The notes under the pieces are model-generated. The model made no database searches and was not told the DNA's origin. It worked only from the letters and a program-made list of their open reading frames with translations. From Hathewaya proteolytica DSM 3090 (GTDB lineage: Bacteria > Bacillota > Clostridia > Clostridiales > Clostridiaceae): a DNA stretch of 64,000 bases. Of this stretch, positions 15,576 through 24,302 are shown piece by piece (within the stretch, counting starts at the first letter, position 1; each line of letters starts with the position of its first letter). A program made the translations under genes and the position numbers. The DNA lies in NCBI RefSeq assembly GCF_900142225.1, contig NZ_FRAD01000010.1, forward strand, positions 57,572 through 121,571, in the 5' to 3' direction.

Positions 15576-16009
15576 TGGGAATTGATAAATTCAATCATGA
15601 AGGATACCATGACCCAACTCCCCATGAGGCACTGACCAACATAATAAGAAAGAAAAAGGCAGAGAAAAAATCTGCCTTTAAGCCACTTGTATATATTTGT
15701 TCTCCCTATTCCGGTGATGTAGAAGGAAACGTTAAAAAGGCTCGCAACTTTTGTAGATTTGCCTTGGAGAATAATTGCATCCCAATTGCTCCCCACCTTA
15801 TGTTTCCACAGTTTATGGATGATGAAAATCCAGAGGAACGTGAACTTGCCATATTTATGGACATCGTGCTTATGGGCAAATGCTCCGAGGTTTGGGTGCT
15901 AGGCAATACCATCTCAAGCGGGATGGCAAGGGAGATTGAAGTAGCCAAGAAACGCAGACAAACGGTTAGGTATTTTAGTCCAGAGCATGAGGAGGTCGAA
16001 AGCTTATGA
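15575..16009 (+). CDS. DUF4406-like protein (nucleoside 2-deoxyribosyltransferase fold)
   Basis: 144 residues from the ATG at 15575. The segment PLVYICSPYSGDVEGNVKKA, a central MFPQFM, and the C-terminal VWVLGNTISSGMAREIEVAK match the DUF4406/DUF1937 group related to nucleoside 2-deoxyribosyltransferases. It may act on nucleotides or modified bases during phage replication; no substrate can be read from sequence. It overlaps the next gene by four bases (ATGA). Confidence 0.8.
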   Translation: MGIDKFNHEGYHDPTPHEALTNIIRKKKAEKKSAFKPLVYICSPYSGDVEGNVKKARNFCRFALENNCIPIAPHLMFPQFMDDENPEERELAIFMDIVLMGKCSEVWVLGNTISSGMAREIEVAKKRRQTVRYFSPEHEEVESL

Positions 16010-18372
16010 AAATCGCTGTGGGCAACAGTCGGATGGACAAGAAATGGAAAAACAAAGATATCTCGTGGGAGGATTTTTGTGCCCGTGTAAAGACAACACA
16101 ACGTACTACGGAAACAGTAGAAGAATATCGGAAATTAAAAAGAGGCCAACAAGATGATATCAAAGATGTGGGTGGTTTTGTCGGAGGCCATTTAAAAGGG
16201 GGAAGGCGAAAGAAGGGCAATGTTTTATGCCGTTCTTTGCTTACCCTAGATATGGATTACGGTAGACCAGACATCTGGGAACAAATCAGTATGCTTTTTG
16301 ATTTCAAATGCTGTGTTTATTCCACCCATAAGCATACACCGGAAAATCCAAGACTTAGGCTAATCGTTCCTCTCGCTCGTGAAATCAGCGAAGAAGAATA
16401 CGCAGCCGTTGGACGTATGGTGGCAAAAGAAATTGGTATTGATCTTTTCGATGATACGACATATGAAGCCCATCGCCTTATGTATTGGCCATCCACTTCC
16501 TCTAACGGTAAATTTGTCTACGAAGAGCAGGATGGAGCATTACTTGACCCGGATATTTATCTTGCAAAATATGAAAACTGGCGAGATACATCAACTTGGC
16601 CCGTATCAAGCAGGCAGTCCGAAGTTATTAATCGCAGTCTTAAAGAACAAGCCGATCCGCTTGTAAAGGAGGGTGTGGTAGGAACATTCTGTCGTGCCTA
16701 CTCCGTTCGTGAAGCAATTGATAAATTTTTAGGTGCAGTTTATGAACCATCTGCTATGGAAGGACGCTATGACTATATTCCAGCTGACAGTAGTGCGGGT
16801 GTGATTATCTATGATGATAAATTCGCATACAGCCACCATGCCACCGACCCAGCAAGCGGCCTGCTCCTCAATGCTTTTGACCTTGTTCGTATTCATAAAT
16901 TCGGCCCTTTAGATGATAGAGCTTCCACGACTACGGCTCCTGGCAGGATGCCGTCTTTTGTGGCAATGTGCGAGTTTGCTATAAAAGATGAAGCGGTAAA
17001 AGTTGAGTTCGCAAAGGAAAGACAGGCTCAGGCTGAAGAAGAGTTTAGTGATGAGGATTGGCAGACAGGCTTGGAACTAGATAAGCAAGGCCGGATAAAA
17101 GACACTTTAGACAATATCGTTCTGATTATTAGGCATGATGAGGATTTACAGCATATCGCTTTCAACTGCCACCGTGATGGTATTGATGCCAAAGGTGGTC
17201 TGCCTTGGGAACAGATCAAGGTTGGTTGGAATGATTCGGACAATGCACTTCTTAAGGTGTACTTAAGCAGTAAATACGGAGTCTATTCTCCTACCAAGAC
17301 CAAGGATGCTGTGTTAGCGGTAGCGGCTGAACGAGCCTACCACCCTGTTAAGGAGTACCTAGACTCCCTGCCAAAATGGGATGGTATTAGTCGAGTAGAA
17401 AATCTACTCATTGATTATTTCGGTGCAACAGATAATTCCTACACAAAGGCAATTATTCGCAAAACGATGGTTGCAGCGGTAGCCCGTATTTATAGACCAG
17501 GCACAAAGTTTGATAGTGTTCTTATCTTAAACGGTCCTCAAGGCATCGGTAAGTCAACCTTCTTTGCTAAGCTTGCCGGAGATTGGTTTTCAGACAGTTT
17601 GACTATTACAGATATGAAAGATAAATCAGGTGCTGAAAAACTTCAAGGATATTGGTTGTTGGAACTCGGTGAGCTTGCAGGAATGCGTAAGACGGATGTG
17701 GAGATTGTGAAGTCCTTTATTTCGAGGGCGGATGATAAGTACCGTGCCAGTTATGGGGTCAACGTGGAAAGCCATCCCCGTCAATGCGTAATTGTAGGTT
17801 CTACCAATGCAGAAAGCGGATTTCTTCGGGATATAACCGGCAACCGCAGATTCTGGCCAGTCCGCATTAGCGGTAACAGTAAAAAGAAATCTTGGCAGAT
17901 GACCAAAGAGGAAGTACAGCAGATTTGGGCAGAGGCTCTAGTTCTTTATGAGAAGGGCGAAAAACTCTACCTTGAAGGTGATGATGTAACCATGGCAACC
18001 AGTGAACAGGCAGATGCTATGGAAACAGATGAACGAGAAGGACTGGTTCGTACCTACTTGGATACGCTCTTACCGGATGATTGGGACACAATGTCTTTGT
18101 ACGAGCGTAGAAATTTCCTCGGCGGTAGCGAATTTGGCGGCGGCACCCGTGTTGGAACAGTAAAAAGAACCCTTGTTTGCAATATGGAAATTTGGTGTGA
18201 GTGTTTCGGTAAAGAGGCATCAATGCTAAAACCATCAGATTCCTATGCCATCGGTGCCATTATGAGAAAGATCAGTGAGTGGAACAAGTACACTGGGAAC
18301 AAGAATGGTGTTGTGACGTTTCCTGTCTACGGAAAGCAACGAGCTTATTCCCGAGTCGAGGAACAACGCTAA
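16006..18372 (+). CDS. VapE/VirE-like phage primase-helicase
   Basis: 788 residues. The N-terminal third includes LLTLDMDYGRPDIWEQ and a PRLRLIVPLAREISEEEY segment like archaeo-eukaryotic primase-type domains of phage replication proteins. The C-terminal half has Walker A LNGPQGIGKSTFFAKL (near residue 508) and a Walker B-like LLELGELAGM, as in the virulence-associated E family (PF05272). Probably the phage replicative primase/helicase, between polymerase and the VRR-NUC and SNF2 proteins. The 219 bases after it (18373-18591) hold no gene I can support. Confidence 0.87.
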   Translation: MKIAVGNSRMDKKWKNKDISWEDFCARVKTTQRTTETVEEYRKLKRGQQDDIKDVGGFVGGHLKGGRRKKGNVLCRSLLTLDMDYGRPDIWEQISMLFDFKCCVYSTHKHTPENPRLRLIVPLAREISEEEYAAVGRMVAKEIGIDLFDDTTYEAHRLMYWPSTSSNGKFVYEEQDGALLDPDIYLAKYENWRDTSTWPVSSRQSEVINRSLKEQADPLVKEGVVGTFCRAYSVREAIDKFLGAVYEPSAMEGRYDYIPADSSAGVIIYDDKFAYSHHATDPASGLLLNAFDLVRIHKFGPLDDRASTTTAPGRMPSFVAMCEFAIKDEAVKVEFAKERQAQAEEEFSDEDWQTGLELDKQGRIKDTLDNIVLIIRHDEDLQHIAFNCHRDGIDAKGGLPWEQIKVGWNDSDNALLKVYLSSKYGVYSPTKTKDAVLAVAAERAYHPVKEYLDSLPKWDGISRVENLLIDYFGATDNSYTKAIIRKTMVAAVARIYRPGTKFDSVLILNGPQGIGKSTFFAKLAGDWFSDSLTITDMKDKSGAEKLQGYWLLELGELAGMRKTDVEIVKSFISRADDKYRASYGVNVESHPRQCVIVGSTNAESGFLRDITGNRRFWPVRISGNSKKKSWQMTKEEVQQIWAEALVLYEKGEKLYLEGDDVTMATSEQADAMETDEREGLVRTYLDTLLPDDWDTMSLYERRNFLGGSEFGGGTRVGTVKRTLVCNMEIWCECFGKEASMLKPSDSYAIGAIMRKISEWNKYTGNKNGVVTFPVYGKQRAYSRVEEQR

Positions 18373-18591
18373 GTTGTACCTTACCTTGTTCCCATACTGG
18401 TTCTTTCCCTAAAGTTAGTAATGATAAGGAAAATCAACGGTTCGGAACAAGTGGAACAAGAAGTATCCTATTTATTTATAAATAGTAAAAAGAAGTAATA
18501 GTAGCCTGTGCATACACGCATACGCGCGCGTATAGGAAAATTGGGTCAAAGTTGTTTTCTTGTTCCGAGCCTTTTTATATGGGAGGTATTT

Positions 18592-18873
18592 ATGCTTGAA
18601 AAATATATAGAAAAGAAACTGGTGGCTGAGGTAAAAAAGATGGGAGGCATTGCGGCGAAGTTTGTTAGTCCAGGTTTAGATGGGATGCCAGACCGCCTAG
18701 TACTTTTACCACATGGGAAGATGGCTTTTATAGAATTAAAGGCTCCAGGAAAGAAACCTCGTCCGTTACAGATTAGAAGAATAAGGCAATTACAGAAGTT
18801 AGGCTTTACCTGCTATGTAATTGATGATGTTAAGCAGATTGGAGGGGTACTGGGTGAAATACAATCCTCATAA
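18592..18873 (+). CDS. VRR-NUC domain nuclease
   Basis: 93 residues from the ATG at 18592 (GGGAGGT just upstream). The motif GLDGMPDRLVLLPHGKMAFI then ELKAPGKKPRPLQ is the D...ExK core of the VRR-NUC (PF08774) family of PD-(D/E)XK nucleases, which in phages often stand alone next to an SNF2 helicase. The 3' end overlaps the SNF2 gene by 20 bases. Confidence 0.9.
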   Translation: MLEKYIEKKLVAEVKKMGGIAAKFVSPGLDGMPDRLVLLPHGKMAFIELKAPGKKPRPLQIRRIRQLQKLGFTCYVIDDVKQIGGVLGEIQSS

Positions 18874-20215
18874 ATATCAGATCTATGCAACGAATTTCAT
18901 TCTAGAGCATCCCATAGCCGCGGTGTTTTTAGAAATGGGTCTTGGCAAAAGCGTCATTACTCTAACGGCTATATTTGATTTATGTCTTGATAGTTTTGAA
19001 ATTGGAAAGGTTCTGGTCATTGCCCCGCTTCGAGTAGCAAGGGATACTTGGCCAGCTGAGATAAATAAGTGGGAGCATTTAAAAGGACTGGAGTTTTCGG
19101 TAGCTATCGGCACAGAACAGGAGCGATTGGCGGCTCTTAGAAAACCTGCAAGTGTCTATCTTATAAACAGAGAAAATGTTGACTGGTTAGTAAACAAAAG
19201 TGGCATTCCTTTTAATTATGACATGGTGGTCATTGATGAATTGTCATCTTTTAAGTCCTATGGAGCAAAAAGATTTAAGAGTTTACTAAAAGTCAGACCT
19301 AGGGCGAAACGTATCGTGGGTCTTACAGGTACTCCATCCAGTAACGGGTTAATGGATTTGTGGGCAGAGTTTCGTATTCTCGACATGGGTAAAAGACTCG
19401 GCAGATACATAACTCACTACCGCAATTCCTTCTTTACTCCAGATAAACGTAATCAGCAGATTGTATTTTCATATAAACCGTTACCTGGGGCAGAAGATGC
19501 CATATATCGACTAATTTCAGATATTACCATTTCAATGAAGTCGGTTGATTTTCTAAAAATGCCAGAATGCGTGATAAATGAAGTGTCGGTGTATCTAAAT
19601 GATAAAGAACAATCAGTATACGATCACTTTCGTGAAGAGATGGTTCTTGAGCTTGCCAATGAGGAGATTGATGCCATGAATGCAGCAGTCCTTTCAGGCA
19701 AACTCCTGCAAATGGCAAACGGTGCTGTCTATGATGATGATAAAAATACTCATATTATCCATGACCGCAAGCTGGATGCTCTTGAAGATTTAATCGAAGG
19801 TGCAAACGGCAAACCTGTTCTTATTGCATATTGGTATAATCACGATTTAGAGCGTATTAAAGCAAGATTTAATGTTAGAGAAATTAAAACATCCAAGGAT
19901 ATCAAAGACTGGAACAACGGTGATATTTCTGTGGCGGTTATCCATCCCGCATCAGCAGGACACGGTCTCAATTTACAAAGTGGTGGTTCAACACTTATTT
20001 GGTTTGGTCTTACCTGGAGTCTAGAGCTCTATCAGCAAACAAATGCAAGACTTTGGAGACAAGGACAAAATGAAACGGTGGTTATCCATCATATTGTTAC
20101 TAAAGGCACGATTGATGAAGATGTGATGAGAGCTTTGAAACGAAAGGAAAAGACACAGTCCGATCTTATAAATGCTGTCAAAGCAAATCTGGGGAAAGCG
20201 AGGGGTGTTGTATGA
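18854..20215 (+). CDS. SNF2-family DNA helicase/ATPase
   Basis: 453 residues from GTG at 18854, preferred because GGAGGGG lies just upstream and the protein then begins MKYNPHKYQIYATNFI. Helicase motifs: Walker A LEMGLGKSVITL; motif II VVIDELSSFKS (DEAH-like DELS); motif III VGLTGTPSSNG; motif VI TNARLWRQGQNETV. Partner of the VRR-NUC protein in phage replication or resolution. Confidence 0.92.
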   Translation: MKYNPHKYQIYATNFILEHPIAAVFLEMGLGKSVITLTAIFDLCLDSFEIGKVLVIAPLRVARDTWPAEINKWEHLKGLEFSVAIGTEQERLAALRKPASVYLINRENVDWLVNKSGIPFNYDMVVIDELSSFKSYGAKRFKSLLKVRPRAKRIVGLTGTPSSNGLMDLWAEFRILDMGKRLGRYITHYRNSFFTPDKRNQQIVFSYKPLPGAEDAIYRLISDITISMKSVDFLKMPECVINEVSVYLNDKEQSVYDHFREEMVLELANEEIDAMNAAVLSGKLLQMANGAVYDDDKNTHIIHDRKLDALEDLIEGANGKPVLIAYWYNHDLERIKARFNVREIKTSKDIKDWNNGDISVAVIHPASAGHGLNLQSGGSTLIWFGLTWSLELYQQTNARLWRQGQNETVVIHHIVTKGTIDEDVMRALKRKEKTQSDLINAVKANLGKARGVV

Positions 20216-20433
20216 TGGATGCATTTGAAAAACTGGCAAATGCGATTATTCTACAGGCGGTCAAGGATTATCGTTTTGCTCTGAAAAGATTAGCAAAACA
20301 CCCTCGCAATGGTTCTGCTTTATATACAAAACGTGAGGTTGAGTGCTTCTTTCATTCTGGATTGTTCAATGTCCTCACCTCACTAAACCCTGACATGTTA
20401 ATTCAACAGCTACAAGAGGAGGTGGTGCGATGA
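20212..20433 (+). CDS. Small phage protein, unknown function
   Basis: 73 residues, mostly helical, basic in the middle (AVKDYRFALKRLAKHPRN). Its ATG overlaps the SNF2 stop and its end overlaps the DUF1492 gene by four bases, so it is translationally coupled to both. Similar small proteins occur at this position in related prophages; no function known to me. Confidence 0.7.
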   Translation: MMDAFEKLANAIILQAVKDYRFALKRLAKHPRNGSALYTKREVECFFHSGLFNVLTSLNPDMLIQQLQEEVVR

Positions 20434-20843
20434 TGACAGCTAAGGAATTCTTAAAGCAGGCTTATCGCCTGAATGAATTGATTAACTCCGACCTTGAAGA
20501 GTTACAAAACTTAAGGGAACTATCAAGAAGTGTTTCATCCCCCGTTCTTGAGGAAAAAGTCAGTCGAACCAAGAGTACTGACCCACCCTTTGAAAAATAT
20601 GTAATTAGAATAGTAGATTTGGAGCAACAGATACAACAAGAGGTGGAACGATTAGTAAAACTGAAATCAGATATCCGTGAAGCGATTAACCAGATGGAAA
20701 ACGTGGATGAGAAGCTGCTTCTTCGCTACCGATACATTAACTTTCTTAACTGGGAAGAAATTTGTGTCAACCTTAATGTTTCCATGAGAACCGTGCATAG
20801 ACTCCATTCATCTGCATTGCAGCATTTAAAGGTGCCTAAATAA
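20430..20843 (+). CDS. DUF1492/ArpU-like late transcription regulator
   Basis: 137 residues. A coiled-coil-like middle (VDLEQQIQQEVERLVKLKSD) and a C-terminal sigma-like HTH (NWEEICVNLNVSMRTVHRLH). DUF1492/ArpU-type proteins end the early region of many Firmicute phages and are thought to switch on late genes. The next block on the same strand starts after a promoter with three GGCACA repeats at 21931-21960, a candidate target (inference). Confidence 0.8.
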   Translation: MMTAKEFLKQAYRLNELINSDLEELQNLRELSRSVSSPVLEEKVSRTKSTDPPFEKYVIRIVDLEQQIQQEVERLVKLKSDIREAINQMENVDEKLLLRYRYINFLNWEEICVNLNVSMRTVHRLHSSALQHLKVPK

Positions 20844-20972
20844 AAAGGAGTAACCTGAAAAGAGTGAGGGAAGAGGGTCAAAAGGCCATCTTCTCCACTA
20901 CCTTTAGTCAATGTGGGAAAATAGCAGTGATTCAAATAATTAGTATTTCACTTTTAATGATTAATTAAATTA

Positions 20973-21001
20973 AAATGAGCTGTCAAAACAACAGCTCATT
21001 T
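20973..21001. terminator. Bidirectional terminator after the deformylase gene
   Basis: AAATGAGCTGT (20973-20983) and ACAGCTCATTT (20991-21001) form a perfect 11-bp stem with a 7-base loop. A/T-rich flanks suit termination of both the minus-strand deformylase transcript and the plus-strand early operon. Confidence 0.8.
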
Positions 21002-21036
21002 CTTACCTGCTTTGAGTATCTGCCTAATGCGTGATT

Positions 21037-21627
21037 TCAGTATAAACTTTTACAGTTTTCAGGTAGTTTGAAAGGATTATCTTTATTGATACGGTCATAA
21101 AACATAATTCCGTTTAGATGATCTATTTCATGTTGAATAACAATAGAGGAATAGCCATTGAGTTTTAATATTATTTCTTCTCCTTCTAAATTAAACCCTT
21201 TCACTTTAATTCTTTCATATCTTGGGACGAATCCATTTATATCTCGATCAACAGAAAGGCAACCTTCACTTGGTGGTAAGTAAATCATAGAAACTGAATG
21301 ACTTATTATTTTTGGATTAATAAGAGTATATTCATGTTCTTTCTCCCTCTCGTCAGTGAAATACGCTACAAACATTCGCTTATTCAAGCCAATCCGATTC
21401 GCGGATAATCCAACTCCTCCACGCAATTTATATTTTTTGGATAGAATGGGGTCTTGACTATTTTTTAAGAAATTCATCATACTAGTTAATGTTTCCTTAT
21501 CTTCCTCAGAGGGAGGTACCATCACTTCTAGTGTTGGTCGATGTAAGATATCATTACCTTCACCCACAATATCTTCCATTGTTATCATATAATTTGAATG
21601 AAATTTATTCATAAATAAACAATTCAT
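21037..21627 (-). CDS. def: Peptide deformylase (prophage-borne)
   Basis: Up to 196 residues. All three deformylase motifs are present: GVGLSANRIG (motif 1, normally GxGLAAxQxG, so Q is replaced by R-I-G context), EGCLSV (motif 2, with the metal-binding Cys) and QHEIDHLNG (motif 3, HExxH). Removes formyl from new proteins. Starts at 21627, 21612 or 21588 are possible; the last gives MITMEDIVGEG, like other deformylases. It lies antisense inside the phage, directly after and partly overlapping a small repressor gene, and is more AT-rich than its neighbours, so it is a moron-type insert. Confidence 0.85.
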   Translation of the reverse strand: MNCLFMNKFHSNYMITMEDIVGEGNDILHRPTLEVMVPPSEEDKETLTSMMNFLKNSQDPILSKKYKLRGGVGLSANRIGLNKRMFVAYFTDEREKEHEYTLINPKIISHSVSMIYLPPSEGCLSVDRDINGFVPRYERIKVKGFNLEGEEIILKLNGYSSIVIQHEIDHLNGIMFYDRINKDNPFKLPENCKSLY

Positions 21628-21796
21628 CTACCTTTACTTTTAACGTTTTTGATAATTTAAATGCCAGTTCTAGTGTGGGATCATATTTATCATTCTCTAT
21701 ACAATTTATTGTTTGTCTAACAACTCCACACTTCTTAGCAAGTTGCTCTTGTGTTATCCCCAATTTGTTCCGTATTGCTTTAATTTTATTTTTCAA
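21605..21796 (-). CDS. Small XRE-family repressor paired with the deformylase
   Basis: About 63 residues. KNKIKAIRNKLGITQEQLAK then CGVVRQTINCIENDKYDPTL is a classical YgzD-like HTH protein. TTG at 21796 with AGGTG 8 bases upstream is preferred over GTG at 21805, which lies within that ribosome binding site. It precedes def on the same strand and overlaps it. Two 18-bp operator-like repeats frame its promoter, suggesting autoregulation of the pair. Confidence 0.8.
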   Translation of the reverse strand: MKNKIKAIRNKLGITQEQLAKKCGVVRQTINCIENDKYDPTLELAFKLSKTLKVKVDELFIYE

Positions 21797-21808
21797 CAGT
21801 ATCACCTA

Positions 21809-21872
21809 TGTCAAAGATATTGGACATTTTTTATTATAACAATTTCAATAAATATGTCAATAAATTTGGACA
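21809..21872 (-). promoter_or_regulatory. Promoter and twin operators of the repressor/deformylase pair
   Basis: Read on the minus strand: TTGACA (21855-21860), 16-nt spacer, TATAAT (21833-21838). Two 18-bp repeats of the form TGTCCAA(N5)TTGACA occupy 21855-21872 and 21809-21826; one covers the -35 box, the other the start-site region. An arrangement expected for autorepression. Confidence 0.75.
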
Positions 21873-21930
21873 TTTCAATGTATCTATTAGTGGTTTTTGT
21901 ACGCAGTAATCTGAATGCTCGTAAAAGGTT

Positions 21931-21993
21931 GGCACACTTTGGCACAGTTTGGCACACAATGACACTGTTTGTCCGTAGTGAAAGTTATATAAT
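21931..21993 (+). promoter_or_regulatory. Candidate late promoter with three 10-bp repeats
   Basis: GGCACACTTT, GGCACAGTTT and GGCACACAAT stand in tandem at 21931-21960, followed by TATAAT at 21988-21993. No good -35 hexamer is visible, so the repeats may be an activator site, for example for the DUF1492 protein. Downstream are HNH, terminase and structural genes. Confidence 0.5.
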
Positions 21994-22018
21994 GGTAGTA
22001 TGGAATATTAATAAACAG

Positions 22019-22056
22019 AAGCCTTCACGGGAGCATTTCTCCTGCGAGGGCTTTTT
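22019..22056 (+). terminator. Hairpin with T-run ahead of the HNH gene
   Basis: An imperfect stem from AAGCC (22019-22023) to GGCTT (22049-22053), with an inner GGAG/CTCC pairing and T5. Located between the promoter at 21988 and the HNH start, so it would act as an attenuator or antitermination point for the packaging operon. Confidence 0.6.
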
Positions 22057-22080
22057 CTATGGGCAAAAGGAGGTGCAAGT

Positions 22081-22440
22081 ATGCCAAAGAAACCTAAGCG
22101 ACCGTGCTCTTACCCTGGTTGCCCAGAGCTAACCGACAAGCGCTTTTGTGAAGAGCATGGCAAGAAGGAAGCCGCACGGTATGAAAAGTATGACCGTGAC
22201 CCAGCAACCCGTAAGCGTTATGGTCGTGCTTGGAAAAGGATACGTGACCGCTACATTGCAGCTCATCCTCTTTGTGAGGAATGTAAACGACAAGGGAAGC
22301 TGACCCCAGCAAATGAAGTCCATCACATTCTTCCTCTTGCAAGAGGAGGGACTCACGATAGAAGTAATCTGATGGCTCTTTGTACTCCTTGCCACTCTGC
22401 TATCACAGCAAGAGATGGAGGCCGCTGGGGAACCCGGTAG
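22081..22440 (+). CDS. HNH endonuclease (packaging-associated)
   Basis: 119 residues. Two zinc-type CxxC pairs (CEECKRQ and CTPCH) flank the HNH core EVHHILPLARGGTHDRSNLM. Stands immediately before the small terminase, the standard place for HNH proteins that assist terminase in cos-type siphoviruses. AGGAGG precedes the ATG at 22081. Confidence 0.92.
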   Translation: MPKKPKRPCSYPGCPELTDKRFCEEHGKKEAARYEKYDRDPATRKRYGRAWKRIRDRYIAAHPLCEECKRQGKLTPANEVHHILPLARGGTHDRSNLMALCTPCHSAITARDGGRWGTR

Positions 22441-22551
22441 GGGGAGTCAAATCTCCACAGCTTTTCATTTGTGTAACGGGCGTGGGGTAACGCGTGAAAA
22501 TTCGCGGTTTCAAACAGGGTAATAGACCCATCGACGAAAAGAGGTGAGTGA

Positions 22552-23103
22552 ATGGCCAAAGATGGAACAAATCGTGGCGGTGCCCGTATAGGCTCTGGTC
22601 AAAAAAAGAAACCACTTGCTGATAAAATTGCACAGGGTAATCCAGGTAAGAGAAAGCTAGAAATCATTGACTTCCAAAATACCGCTGATTTAAAGGGGCA
22701 GGAAATGCCAAAGCCAAGGGCCATGCTCTCAGCGGTGCAAAAGGACGGGAAAACCCTAGTAGCCAGCGAGATTTATGAAATTACTTGGAAATGGCTTGAG
22801 GAGCGAGGCTGTGCCCATTTGGTGCTCCCACAGCTTCTAGAACGATATGCCATGAGTGCGGCCAGATGGATACAGTGTGAGGAGGCGGTAACTGAGTTTG
22901 GCTTTCTTGCCAAGCATCCAACTACCGGCAATGCTATTCAAAGTCCTTATGTAGCTATGAGTCAGAACTTTATGAGTCAGACAAACAGATTGTGGATGGA
23001 GATTTATCAAATCGTTAAAGAGAATTGTGCTACAGAGTATTCTGGTTTAAACCCACAGGACGATGTGATGGAGCGACTGCTATCTGCCCGCAGAGGAAAA
23101 TAA
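22552..23103 (+). CDS. Terminase small subunit (P27 family)
   Basis: 183 residues. Typical P27-type N-terminus (GGARIGSGQKKKPLADKIA, GNPGKRKLE) and a helical DNA-binding body ending in DVMERLLSARRGK. Recognises the packaging site. Unusually, it is separated from the large subunit by about 5.9 kb containing a SAM synthetase, two DNA methyltransferases and three small genes. Confidence 0.9.
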   Translation: MAKDGTNRGGARIGSGQKKKPLADKIAQGNPGKRKLEIIDFQNTADLKGQEMPKPRAMLSAVQKDGKTLVASEIYEITWKWLEERGCAHLVLPQLLERYAMSAARWIQCEEAVTEFGFLAKHPTTGNAIQSPYVAMSQNFMSQTNRLWMEIYQIVKENCATEYSGLNPQDDVMERLLSARRGK

Positions 23104-23120
23104 AGATGAGGAGATATATA

Positions 23121-24302
23121 ATGAGTAAAAGATATTTAACAGCTGAAAGTGTATGTGCCGGACATCCTGATAAACTATGCGACATCATAGCAGATAGCAT
23201 TTTAGAAGCATGTTTACGTAAAGACAAAGCATCACGTGTCGCTTGTGAGGTAATGGCAACCAAAGGGAAAATTATCGTGGCGGGCGAAATCTCCTGTAGC
23301 GAGAAAATAGACATCCGATACATTGTTAGGAATGTCCTTAAAGAGATTGGATACAACCCTCTTAAATTCTTGATTTATGTATTTGTACACAAACAAAGTG
23401 TAGATATTGCAACTGGCGTGGATACTGCACTGGAAGTGAGAAATGGAATAAATGAACAGTATGGTTCGATAGGTGCTGGAGACCAAGGAACTGTGTATGG
23501 CTATGCTACAAAGGAAACGGGAGAAATGCTTCCCCTACCCCTTGTACTATCTCACAGGATTGTAAAGAGACTGGATGATTGCCGAAAAGGGAAACTGATA
23601 AAAGGTATACACCCAGATGGTAAAGCACAGGTGACGGTGGAATATGAAGGGGACACTCCAGTGCGAATAAAGACTATTGTGATATCGGTACAGCATGATA
23701 AGAATAAAACACAGGAAGAACTAAAGACAGATATCCTTAACAATGTCCTATGGCAGTGCTTTGAGGACTTCCCATTTGATGATGAAACAGAAATTCTCAT
23801 TAACCCCTCTGGTAGATTTGTCGAAGGTGGTCCCGCTGCCGATACAGGCTTAACTGGTAGAAAAATTATGGTCGATACCTATGGAGGACTTGCGTCTCAT
23901 GGAGGTGGCGCACTTAGTGGCAAAGACCCCACTAAAGTTGACCGAAGTGGTGCTTATATGGCCCGGTACATTGCAAAACATATCGTCTGGTGTGGTTATG
24001 CAAAGAGATGTGAAGTTAGTATATCCTATGCCATTGGTAAGGCAAATCCTGTAGCCTTTTCTGTAAATACCCTTGGCACAGGTATTGTTTCTGACGAAAT
24101 ATTAACTCTTGCTGCACAGGAGGTTTTCAACTTAAGACCTGCGGCAATCATTGAGAAGTTGCGTCTAAGGAATGTGATTTACTCTGATACAGCTGTTTAT
24201 AGTCACTTTAATAGTTGTCTATTCCCGTGGGAGGATGTAAATAAGTACAGTGAATTTAGAAAGGCGGTGGAAAAGTATGTTGATAGAGAAGATAAAAACT
24301 AA
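23121..24302 (+). CDS. metK: S-adenosylmethionine synthetase (phage-borne)
   Basis: 393 residues from the ATG at 23121 (GAGGAGAT upstream). MetK signatures: AESVCAGHPDKLCDIIADSI, GAGDQGTVYGYA, the GGAALSGKDPTKVDRSGAY-type loop (here GGGALSGKDPTKVDRSGAYM), and a C-terminal FPWE region. Converts methionine and ATP to SAM. It overlaps the following ParB/methyltransferase gene by 26 bases and is followed by a C5 methyltransferase, so it probably supplies methyl donor for phage DNA modification. Confidence 0.93.
   Translation: MSKRYLTAESVCAGHPDKLCDIIADSILEACLRKDKASRVACEVMATKGKIIVAGEISCSEKIDIRYIVRNVLKEIGYNPLKFLIYVFVHKQSVDIATGVDTALEVRNGINEQYGSIGAGDQGTVYGYATKETGEMLPLPLVLSHRIVKRLDDCRKGKLIKGIHPDGKAQVTVEYEGDTPVRIKTIVISVQHDKNKTQEELKTDILNNVLWQCFEDFPFDDETEILINPSGRFVEGGPAADTGLTGRKIMVDTYGGLASHGGGALSGKDPTKVDRSGAYMARYIAKHIVWCGYAKRCEVSISYAIGKANPVAFSVNTLGTGIVSDEILTLAAQEVFNLRPAAIIEKLRLRNVIYSDTAVYSHFNSCLFPWEDVNKYSEFRKAVEKYVDREDKN

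Noticed and set aside
18279..18485. Open frame overlapping the end of the primase-helicase gene
   Set aside because: Composition is out-of-frame primase coding followed by noncoding DNA, with no plausible ribosome binding site.
21931..21960. GGCACA triplet as plasmid-type iterons or replication origin
   Set aside because: Only three short copies, immediately before a -10 box and the packaging operon; an activator site fits better.
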